A stretch of 64,000 nt of DNA from Leptolyngbya sp. PCC 7375. GTDB lineage: Bacteria; Cyanobacteriota; Cyanobacteriia; Phormidesmidales; Phormidesmidaceae. Position 1 is the stretch's first letter. The number at the start of each line of letters is the position of its first letter. Shown piece after piece: positions 56,777-64,000 of this stretch. The stretch is taken from positions 62,001 through 126,000 of the forward strand of contig NZ_JH993797.1 in the NCBI RefSeq assembly GCF_000316115.1, written 5' to 3'. The position numbers and the translations under genes are program-made. The notes under the pieces were generated by a model, which was not told the origin of the DNA, searched no databases, and worked only from the letters and a program-made list of their open reading frames with translations.

Positions 56777-57412
56777 ATGTCTTTACAACTTGGCGATACC
56801 GTCCCGAACTTCACCCAACAAACCACCGAAGGTGAAATCAACTTCTACGACTGGGCGGGCAACGACTGGGTAATCTTATTCTCTCACCCAGCGGACTACA
56901 CCCCAGTATGCACCACAGAATTGGGCCGAGTGGCCACACTCAAGCCTGACTTTGCCCAACGTGGGGCCAAGGTGATTGCCCTCAGCGTTGATGGGGTGAC
57001 CTCTCATCAGGGCTGGATTAGCGACATCAATGAAACCCAAAACACAACCATTAACTATCCCATCATTGCCGATGAGGATAAAACCGTTTCCGATCTCTAT
57101 GGCATGATCCACCCCAAGGCCAATGCCAAAGTGACCGTGCGGACTGTGTTTATCATTGATCCCAACAAAACCCTGAGACTGACTCTGACATATCCTCCTA
57201 GCACTGGTCGAAATTTCAACGAAATTCTGCGGGTGCTCGATTCTCTACAGCTTACTGATAACTACAGTGTTGCCACACCTGTGGATTGGGAGAGTGGCGA
57301 GGATGTGGTTGTGTCTCCTGCAATCTCGACTGATGCAGCTAAGCAGACGTTTCCCAAAGGCGTTACTGAGATTAAGCCCTATCTACGCATGACGCCCCAA
57401 CCCAACAAATAG
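56777..57412 (+). CDS. 1-Cys peroxiredoxin
   Basis: A 211-residue thiol peroxidase of the Prx6 group that reduces H2O2 and organic peroxides. It has a thioredoxin-like fold with PADYTPVCTTELGR; peroxidatic Cys45 is the only cysteine in the protein, hence the 1-Cys class. The conserved Arg is in AKVTVRTVFIIDP, and the C-terminal arm PVDWESGEDVVVSPAI is typical of Prx6. The start at ATG 56777 (MSLQLGDTV) has AAGGAG upstream. The upstream in-frame extension of 39 codons lies partly in repeat-flanking DNA and was rejected. Confidence 0.93.
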   Translation: MSLQLGDTVPNFTQQTTEGEINFYDWAGNDWVILFSHPADYTPVCTTELGRVATLKPDFAQRGAKVIALSVDGVTSHQGWISDINETQNTTINYPIIADEDKTVSDLYGMIHPKANAKVTVRTVFIIDPNKTLRLTLTYPPSTGRNFNEILRVLDSLQLTDNYSVATPVDWESGEDVVVSPAISTDAAKQTFPKGVTEIKPYLRMTPQPNK

Positions 57413-57499
57413 CCCCTAGAATACCGGTCCAATACTGTTGAGAAAACCCTTAAATAGCATTGGGCCGATTATCCACAATTTTTATATTGGCATCTAATC

Positions 57500-59203
57500 A
57501 TGACATTAACACCAACAGCTCCCCCCCATAATCATCCTAATGAATGGTCAACGCTCAACTCTAACCGGCAAACAATTGTGATCGGCGAACGGCCTTTGAC
57601 CATTTGCCAGGTTGTACAGGTCGCTCGTCACCATACCAAAGTTCAAATTAGCCAGAATGAGCAGGTTTTACAGGGAGTACATAGCTCGGCTGAGTATATC
57701 GCCCAGGCCGTTAGTTCTGGCCAACCGGTCTATGGGGTCACCAGCGGTTTTGGCGGCATGGCCAATGTGGTCATTTCCCCTAAGCAAGCCCAAGATCTAC
57801 AAAACAATCTGATGAGATTTCATAAGGTTGGGGCTGGACAGAACCTACCCAAGACCCACGTGCGTGCTGGTATGCTCCTGAGGGCAAACTCTCATCTCTA
57901 TGGAGCCTCTGGCATTCGCTTAGAGTTGATCAAGCGCATTGAAACATTCCTCAATACCAATGTCACCCCCCATGTCAGAGAGTTTGGCTCCATTGGGGCC
58001 AGTGGTGATCTTACTCCCCTGGCCTATGTGGCGGGTTCTCTCGTCGGGTTAAGTGAACACTATAGGGTTGACTTCCAGGGAGAAACGATGCCAGCGCCTG
58101 AAGCCCTTAAACGATTGGGCCTACTCCCATTAGAGCTGCAGCCCAAAGAGGGATTGGCCATGATGAATGGGACGGCCATGATGACGGGCATCGCCGCCAA
58201 CTGTGCCTATGATGCCAAAATTCTGTTGGCCTTATCCATGGGCATGCATGCCCTGGCCATTCAAGGGTTACAAGGGACCAATCAGTCATTTCATCCGTTT
58301 ATCCATCGCCATAAGCCCCACACCGGGCAGCTATGGGCCGCTCAGCACATGCTTGATCTGCTGTCAGGTTCCGATCTCATTCTGGATGAGCTTGATGGTG
58401 TGCATGACTACCGTGGGGAACAACCGATTCAGGATCGGTATTCGTTACGGTGTTTGCCCCAGTACACTGGCCCGATTGTAGATGGCATTCAACAGATTAC
58501 GGAACAGATTGAAATCGAGATGAATTCTGCTACGGATAATCCTTTAATTGATGTTGCCCAGCAAGCAAGCTATCACGGCGGTAACTTTCTGGGCCAGTAC
58601 ATTGGCACGGCCATGGATAGCCTGCGCTATTACCTGGGTTTGCTAGCTAAGCATTTAGATGTACAAATTGCGATGCTGGCAATGCCAGAATTTAATAATG
58701 GTCTACCGGCATCTTTAGTGGGCAATTCGCAACGACCCGTGAATATGGGTTTAAAGGGACTGCAAATCACTGGAAACTCCATGATGCCCCTGTTGACTTT
58801 CTATGGAAATTCTCTGGCTGATCGGTTTCCCACCCATGCTGAACAATTTAACCAAAATCTCAATAGTCAGGGGTTTGGATCGGCCTATTTGACCTGTCAG
58901 TCCATTGAGATTTTTCAACAGTATATTGCGATCGCACTCATTTTTGGAGTACAAGCCGCAGATCTACGAACCCATCAGCTTGTGGGTCATTATGATGCAT
59001 CCCAACACCTATCCCCTGCATCGCAACACCTGTATTCAGCCATTCACACAGTTGTTGGCAAATCTCTCTCAGGCGATCATCCTTACATCTGGAATGACGA
59101 CGAACAGGCCTTAGATGAACACATTGCCCTGATTGCCGCTGACATCGCCGCTGAGGGGCACATTGTAGCCGCCATTGGCTCAACAATCTCTAGTTTCAAT
59201 TAG
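57500..59203 (+). CDS. Aromatic amino-acid ammonia-lyase (PAL/TAL type)
   Basis: Removes ammonia from L-phenylalanine and/or L-tyrosine, giving cinnamate or p-coumarate. The 567-residue length and residue numbering are the same as Anabaena PAL. Tyr78 is in VYGVTSGFGG, the MIO-forming Ala167-Ser168-Gly169 in SIGASGDLTPL, with NGTAMMTGI, GTNQSFHPFIH, QDRYSLRC and FPTHAEQFNQN. The selectivity pair is Phe107-His108 (NLMRFHKVG), where Anabaena PAL has Phe-Leu, bacterial TAL His-Leu and histidine ammonia-lyase Ser-His. A phenolic acid decarboxylase gene follows 39 bp downstream, which favours p-coumarate as the product. Cytosolic homotetramer by family. Confidence 0.92.
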   Translation: MTLTPTAPPHNHPNEWSTLNSNRQTIVIGERPLTICQVVQVARHHTKVQISQNEQVLQGVHSSAEYIAQAVSSGQPVYGVTSGFGGMANVVISPKQAQDLQNNLMRFHKVGAGQNLPKTHVRAGMLLRANSHLYGASGIRLELIKRIETFLNTNVTPHVREFGSIGASGDLTPLAYVAGSLVGLSEHYRVDFQGETMPAPEALKRLGLLPLELQPKEGLAMMNGTAMMTGIAANCAYDAKILLALSMGMHALAIQGLQGTNQSFHPFIHRHKPHTGQLWAAQHMLDLLSGSDLILDELDGVHDYRGEQPIQDRYSLRCLPQYTGPIVDGIQQITEQIEIEMNSATDNPLIDVAQQASYHGGNFLGQYIGTAMDSLRYYLGLLAKHLDVQIAMLAMPEFNNGLPASLVGNSQRPVNMGLKGLQITGNSMMPLLTFYGNSLADRFPTHAEQFNQNLNSQGFGSAYLTCQSIEIFQQYIAIALIFGVQAADLRTHQLVGHYDASQHLSPASQHLYSAIHTVVGKSLSGDHPYIWNDDEQALDEHIALIAADIAAEGHIVAAIGSTISSFN

Positions 59204-59242
59204 CTCTCTTTTAATTTACAACCATACTTATGGAGGTCACCC

Positions 59243-59758
59243 ATGACATTGCATCAACCAGTACATCAGCCCCATGAGCTTGTGGGCAAACATCTGGTCT
59301 ACACCTACGACAATGGCTGGCAATATGAGATTTATGTCAAAAATAAAAACACCTTTGCTTATCGCATCCATAGCGGCATTGTGGCCGGTCGCTGGGTAAC
59401 CGACCAGCAGGCAGATATTGTTAAAATTGCCGAGCACACCTTTAAAATCTCCTGGGATGAACCCACGGGTACCATTGTTTGCGTCACCATTAATCTTGTC
59501 CAAAAAGAATTACACGGTGCTATTTTCTTACCCCAATGGATAGAACAGGATCCCCAAAAGACCGTTTGTTATCAAAATGAACACCTTGAACGCATGTATC
59601 ACTATCGTAATCAGGGACCCACCTATCCCAAAATGATTATTTGTGAATTTGCCAAGATTTTCTTTTTAGAAAACTGTGGCCCTGACCGTGACGATGTGAT
59701 CAATTGTCCGCCCAGTGAGCTGCCAGCCAGTTTTCCACAGGTTAAAAGTGTGGCTTGA
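59243..59758 (+). CDS. padC: Phenolic acid decarboxylase
   Basis: Cofactor-free, small beta-barrel enzyme that decarboxylates p-coumarate (also caffeate or ferulate) to the vinylphenol. It has 171 residues. The active-site set known from Bacillus PAD is all present with an offset of nine: Tyr20 and Tyr22 (VYTYDNGW), Arg50 (IVAGRWV) and Glu73 (KISWDEPTGT). NEHLERM and YPKMIICEFAKI complete the pattern. The ATG is preceded by GGAGG with a 6-nt spacer. It lies 39 bp after the ammonia-lyase stop, so the two are almost certainly co-transcribed. Bacterial PADs need a para-hydroxyl, so cinnamate itself would be a poor substrate. Confidence 0.93.
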   Translation: MTLHQPVHQPHELVGKHLVYTYDNGWQYEIYVKNKNTFAYRIHSGIVAGRWVTDQQADIVKIAEHTFKISWDEPTGTIVCVTINLVQKELHGAIFLPQWIEQDPQKTVCYQNEHLERMYHYRNQGPTYPKMIICEFAKIFFLENCGPDRDDVINCPPSELPASFPQVKSVA

Positions 59759-59780
59759 CCGTGACAGTTAATCAGTACAG

Positions 59781-59798
59781 GGGCGCACTAGTGCGCCC
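59781..59798. terminator. 18-bp palindrome between padC and cysK
   Basis: GGGCGCAC at 59781-59788 is followed by TA and its complement GTGCGCCC at 59791-59798, a perfect palindrome. It is one of three GGGCG hairpins in the window and lies 22 bp past the padC stop, so it may separate the lyase/decarboxylase unit from the cysteine synthase gene. Confidence 0.5.
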
Positions 59799-59816
59799 TA
59801 CCAGAGATTTTTGATC

Positions 59817-60815
59817 ATGAGAATTGCAAAGGATATTACTCAACTGATTGGGAATACACCCCTGGTAAAACTCAACACCATTCCCCAGGCAGAAAACTGT
59901 CTGGGCCAGATTGTGATGAAGTTAGAGGGGATGAACCCTGCCAGTTCCGTAAAGGATCGGGTAGGCCTGAGTATGATTCAGGCGGCGGAAGCCGCAGACC
60001 AGATTCAACCTGGAAAAACTGTTTTGGTGGAACCCACCGCAGGCAACACCGGCATTGCCCTGGCCATGGTAGCGGCGGCCAAGGGTTATCGGCTGATGCT
60101 GACCATGCCAGAAACCATGAGTCTAGATCGGCTCACCCTAGTGCAGGCCTATGGTGCAGAAATTGTCCTCACCCCCAGAGAAGAAGGTATGAGGGGGGCC
60201 ATTGCCCAGGCCCAGGCGCTGGTGAAAACCTTGCCAGATGCGTTTTTGTTAAATCAATTTCAAAATTTTGCTAACCCCAGAATTCACCGAGCAACCACCG
60301 CTGAAGAGATTTGGCAAGATACGGAAGGGCAGGTTGACATCCTCGTGGCCGGTGTAGGCACGGGGGGGACGATTTCGGGTATCGCTGATGTGATGAAAGC
60401 TCGCAAACCCTGCTTCCAGGCCATCGCCGTTGAACCTGAGCGCAGTCCAGTGTTATCGGGTGGAAAACCCGGTCTCCACAAAATTCAGGGACTGGGGGCT
60501 GGCTTTATTCCTACAATCCTGCGCACCGACCTGATCGATGAGGTGATGACGGTGGCCGATGAAGATGCGATCGCATATGGTCGTCGCCTTGCCCGTGAAG
60601 AAGGTTTACTTTCGGGTATTGCCACAGGTGCTGTCCTGTCGGCAGCAATCCAAGTTGCTAAGCGCCCTGAAAATGCTGGCAAACTCATTGTTATTCTTCA
60701 GTCCAGTTTTGGTGAAAGATATCTGCGCACCGATTTGTTTATGGACCTTAACCATGTCGAACAAAGATTTCCAACGTCGTTAAAGGCTAACCCCGTAGCC
60801 GTACCTTGCCCATAA
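59817..60815 (+). CDS. cysK: Cysteine synthase
   Basis: PLP enzyme making L-cysteine from O-acetylserine and sulfide. The 332-residue protein has PLP Lys46 in [12 protein letters not shown], the substrate loop [12 protein letters not shown] and the phosphate-binding [10 protein letters not shown]. The C-terminal serine of [10 protein letters not shown] completes the cofactor site. The start was taken at [13 protein letters not shown], since the ORF could extend only two codons upstream. It is 58 bp from padC. A functional link with the lyase is not obvious; it may be a second copy of a housekeeping enzyme. Confidence 0.94.
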   Translation: MRIAKDITQLIGNTPLVKLNTIPQAENCLGQIVMKLEGMNPASSVKDRVGLSMIQAAEAADQIQPGKTVLVEPTAGNTGIALAMVAAAKGYRLMLTMPETMSLDRLTLVQAYGAEIVLTPREEGMRGAIAQAQALVKTLPDAFLLNQFQNFANPRIHRATTAEEIWQDTEGQVDILVAGVGTGGTISGIADVMKARKPCFQAIAVEPERSPVLSGGKPGLHKIQGLGAGFIPTILRTDLIDEVMTVADEDAIAYGRRLAREEGLLSGIATGAVLSAAIQVAKRPENAGKLIVILQSSFGERYLRTDLFMDLNHVEQRFPTSLKANPVAVPCP

Positions 60816-60965
60816 ACAATGCCACGGGCAAGGTATTGTTAATTTACGGACCTGAAGTACTTAGTGTATTGTGTGGGTAGAAATATTTGAGCTGTAGGTC
60901 TGTCTTTTGTACTCTTTGTTACAACGCTGAGTGCAACATGACGTGGATGGGGGGCAAGCGTTTGA

Positions 60966-63766
60966 ATGATGCATCGTTTAGTAGCCAAGGTTCTTGTTGG
61001 TGGGTTGGCAATTGTGCCATTGCTGACGGGGCAGTTTAGCCCTAAAACCCTTGCCCAAGTTATCCCCGATACTACATTGCCCACACCCTCTAACGTACCC
61101 GCAAATTGTAATATCTGTACGATTAATGGCGGCACCGTTAGGGGGACTAATTTATTTCACAGTTTCCGCGAGTTTTCTGTGCCAACTGGCGGACAAGCCA
61201 TTTTTAATAATGGTTTACAAATAGAGACTATTTTGGGCAGGGTTACGGGAAACTCTATTTCTAATATTGATGGCTTGATTCGAGCCCATGGTACCGCCAA
61301 TCTTTTTCTGCTTAATCCCAATGGCATTATTCTAGGACCCAATGCACAGCTAGAAATCGGCGGCTCCTTCTTAGCAACAACGGCTGACGCAATTGAGTTT
61401 GACGATCGACGTGTTTTTAGTGCAACAAATCCTGAAGATTTTCCTCTATTAACTGTGAGTGTGCCGGTTGGATTAAAGTATTGGACCGACACCCCAAAAC
61501 CAATTACAAGTGCTGCGACTGTTGCAGTTGACCCATCTCAAAGTCTTCTTTTAGCTGGTGGTGACATTGCTCTTACGGAGGGACAATTATCCGCTGTAGG
61601 GGGACGGGTTGAGCTAGGAGGTTTAGCGGGTATTGGTACCCTTGGGTTAGCCGTAGACAACGAGGAAATTCGTCTAACGTTTCCAAGTCAGCTAGATCGC
61701 GGCAATGTGTCGATGATCAACGACGCTAGGGTTAATGTTGCTGCTGACAATGGGGGCGACATTGTTGTATCTGGTCATGATGTCAGCCTGGTGGGAGTGA
61801 GAACCCGACTATTGGCTGGTATCGATTTCTTCTCGGGTACCGCAGGCAGCCAGGCAGGGGATATTGTCATTGATGCTACCGGCAGAGTCACCATTGATCA
61901 GGCGGATCTGTTTAACGAAGTTTTGCAGGGTGCTACGGGTAATGGTGGCAATATCACCATTATGGGTCAAGAACTGCACCTCATCAATGGTGGGCAACTT
62001 GTTGCAACATCCTTTAGCGTAGGCAATACTGGCAAAATCACCTTGGATATTCAAAACCTGATTTTGGTTTCCGGTGTAGGAAGAGATAGCAGAGGGTTTC
62101 CTTTGCCCAGCGGTTTTAATAGCGTTGTTCGCCAAGGGGGACAGGGAGAATCAGGCGGTGTTGATATTAACGTTCGGAATGGGTCTTTGATTATCAATGA
62201 TGGTGCGTCCAACAGTGCCACTGTTGTGGGTAACGGCATTGCCGGGGACATCAATGTCCGGGTTAGTGATGCTGTTATTGTGGATGGTGTGAATGAGCTA
62301 GGTTTCCCCAGTGTTCTTGGCAGTACTCTACAAGTTGGGGCCAGGGGGCGCGGTGGCAATATCAACATTGTTGCAGGAACAGTAGCTGTTCGTAATGGAG
62401 CGGATATTTCGGTAGCGACTGCAGGGTTTGGAAATGCTGGAACGCTGACCATTGAAGCGCAGGATATTGTATTGGATGGATCAGATACCTTTATAAAAGA
62501 CTTTCCAGAAGATAATGAACGAGTTGGAGGCATTTTGGCCGATGTGCAGCGTTCCACCCTATTTCCAAATGCACCGGGTATGACCTCGACACGATGTAGA
62601 GTGCTATAACGCTTATCCAGCAAGGGTTTCAGGAAGATTTGAGCGAAGAATAAATTTTCTCAGTTTCAGCGTGATGGAGATTGTAAGCTTCTTGTAGGGC
62701 TTAGGATTTCTGACTTTTTAATAGACATCTAATTGAGGTCATACCCAATGCACCTCCTGCGGAAGGTCAAGGTGGAGATATCACTCTGATCAGCGATACC
62801 TTGACCATCATGGATGGGGCTATTGTTCGAGCCAGTACCGCCGGCATTGGTGATGCTGGTCGGATTACTGTTCAAACCAATGACCTGATGATTCAGGGTG
62901 AATCTGCGGGTGGAGCCCCCAGCGGGATCTTTAGCGCTGTCAATGATACCGGTAGAGGAGAAGGTGGCAGTATCAGAGTGACCACTGATGCTCTGCAAAT
63001 TCTAGACGGTGGCACTATTAGCGTTGATAGTCGGGGCGAGGGCGAGGGGGGTGATATTCAACTAACGGCTAATACGGCAATTCTGAAAGATGGCAGCGAA
63101 ATCTCTGCGGCAACTAACGGTAATACAGGAGGAAATATCACTCTACAGATTGAAGATTTTCTGCTCTTACGGAATGGCAGTTTGATTTCTACCAATGCAG
63201 GGATAGAAGACGGAATCGGTGATGGCGGCAACATCTCTATTAATGCCCCAGAAGGCTTTATTATTGCGATCTCTGAAGAAAACAGCGACATCACGGCAAA
63301 TGCATTTCAAGGACGGGGAGGAAATGTCGATATCACGGCGCAAAATATTTTTGGCATCAGACCTCGTCCGAGACGGACACCGTTGAGTGATATTACAGCA
63401 AGCTCCGAATTTGGCATTAGTGGTACGATTGAGATCAACAATCTTAGTGTTGAACCTGAGCAGGGAGTCACCATATTGCCAGCTGGTTTGTTAGATTCTT
63501 CTCAGCTAATTGCCCAGGGTTGCGATCCCACAGCAGTCGCTGCCCGAGGAGAGTTTTACACGTCGGGTCGAGGTGGGGTTAGTCCCTTAGGAACCAATGT
63601 TATGAGTGATGCTGAGGTATTGGATGATTTACGATTACCCAATACCTGGGCTGAGTCTAAACCCATTGCAGAAGCAGAGGGCTGGTTTGTGAGTGATGCG
63701 GGTGATGTTGTTTTAGCAGCCGCATTACCTGAGGCCGCCCATAGCCACTGTGGGTATCAACAGTGA
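60966..63766 (+). pseudogene. Two-partner-secretion exoprotein (filamentous haemagglutinin type), MITE-interrupted
   Basis: The N-terminus has a signal peptide (VAKVLVGGLAIVPLLTGQF, then SPKTLAQ) and the TPS secretion domain (CNICTINGGTVRGTNLFHSF, NIDGLIRAHGTANLFLLNPN, GIILGPNAQL). A beta-helical stalk follows, with repeats of the type GGNI(T/N)I and DGAxIxAS. At 62576 a 171-bp MITE introduces a stop (62607). Past it the same frame resumes at PAEGQGGDITLIS and runs to 63766. Excising the MITE with one 8-bp target copy gives about 873 residues. It would be exported by an outer-membrane TpsB partner not seen in this window. Confidence 0.9.
62576..62746. mobile_element. 171-bp MITE inside the exoprotein gene
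   Basis: Perfect 12-bp terminal inverted repeats (GGGTATGACCTC at 62576-62587 and its complement at 62735-62746) are flanked by an 8-bp direct duplication AATGCACC (62568-62575 and 62747-62754). There is no coding capacity for a transposase. The insertion creates the premature stop of the exoprotein gene. Confidence 0.92.
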
Positions 63767-63775
63767 GGATAGCTT

Positions 63776-64000
63776 ATGTCACCAGACATCAGACTTGTAG
63801 GCTGGTTAACAGGGGGAGTTGTTAGTGTCGGGAGTGCGATCGCGCCAGCACTGACTTGTCAGTTCGCAACGCCTACCCTTGCCCAAATTATTCCCGACAA
63901 TACCCTGCCGATACCCTCCAGTGTTGTTCCAGGTTGCACCCTTTGTACCATTGAGGGTGGCACTCTGCGGGGAAATAATTTGTTTCATAGTTTTACAGAA
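63776..64000 (+). CDS. Second two-partner-secretion exoprotein, 3' end outside window
   Basis: The first 75 codons of another TPS exoprotein. A signal-peptide-like N-terminus (MSPDIRLVGWLTGGVVSVGS) ends near TLAQ, followed by the secretion-domain start CTLCTIEGGTLRGNNLFHSF. It is clearly paralogous to the broken gene upstream (CNICTINGGTVRGTNLFHSF). It starts 9 bp after that gene, with GAGGAT upstream of the ATG. The rest lies beyond the right edge. Confidence 0.88.
   Translation, partial: MSPDIRLVGWLTGGVVSVGSAIAPALTCQFATPTLAQIIPDNTLPIPSSVVPGCTLCTIEGGTLRGNNLFHSFTE

Noticed and set aside
60839..61135. 98-codon minus-strand ORF before the exoprotein
   Set aside because: It lies antisense to the signal peptide and promoter region of the TPS gene, with no supporting features.

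Overview
The window is cyanobacterial chromosome. Octamers of the HIP1 type (GCGATCGC and near variants) recur throughout. Many genes belong to cyanobacterial families: a Low-PSII-accumulation/DUF3493 protein, the DUF1822, CHAT-CHASE2 and DUF928 set, a cyanobacteriochrome-like GAF protein, an EF-hand-tailed transaldolase, and a 567-residue ammonia-lyase of the Anabaena type. The genus cannot be settled from the sequence alone. Several insertion sequences, two MITEs and dispersed hairpins mark a repeat-rich genome. Region 1 (1-13.6 kb) looks like part of a genomic island that ends at a tRNA-Thr(CGU) gene. It holds a CPA1 Na+/H+ antiporter cut by the window edge, an IS4-family element whose transposase is broken by a 158-bp insertion full of hairpins, and a stand-alone GroEL paralogue. 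The groEL is followed closely by a DUF1611 (DgcN-like) gene and a PLP amino-acid racemase gene. Further on come a single-domain GAF photoreceptor candidate, an RRM pseudogene, an SDR gene, two relics that look like a Tn3-type transposase end, an excisionase-like gene and a tyrosine recombinase. Region 2 (13.8-22.2 kb) is housekeeping and fermentative carbon metabolism: a small membrane protein and lipase pair, a VOC protein, pyruvate kinase, D-lactate dehydrogenase, and overlapping phosphoketolase and acetate kinase genes. Together these route sugar phosphates to acetate and lactate. Region 3 (22.3-40.6 kb) is a surface-polysaccharide locus: a multi-spanning membrane protein, an FAD oxidoreductase, a UDP-glucose 4-epimerase, several GT2 glycosyltransferases and a GT39-like GT-C enzyme. 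It also encodes a Wzm/Wzt ABC exporter and two methyltransferases. One methyltransferase is split by a 1136-bp IS with a clean 5-bp target duplication. The other is fused to the same carbohydrate-binding domain that ends Wzt, which suggests coupling of chain-end modification to export. Region 4 (40.7-48 kb) encodes a ZIP-like metal transporter with two cyclic-nucleotide-binding domains inserted in it, an EF-hand transaldolase, a large protein of unknown function, GlgX debranching enzyme and a DUF1622 membrane protein. Region 5 (48.4-64 kb) is a cyanobacterial regulatory and secretion locus: sigma-like factor, DUF1822, CHAT-CHASE2 and DUF928, with two-partner-secretion exoproteins at the far end, the first of them broken by a 171-bp MITE. 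Between these lie a 54-bp minisatellite, a secreted-type protein, an acyl-CoA-dehydrogenase-like flavoprotein, a 1-Cys peroxiredoxin, an aromatic amino-acid ammonia-lyase, a phenolic acid decarboxylase 39 bp behind it, and cysteine synthase. The lyase/decarboxylase pair is the most striking find. It predicts a two-step route from L-tyrosine through p-coumarate to 4-vinylphenol in a cyanobacterium, and the lyase carries an unusual Phe107-His108 selectivity pair.
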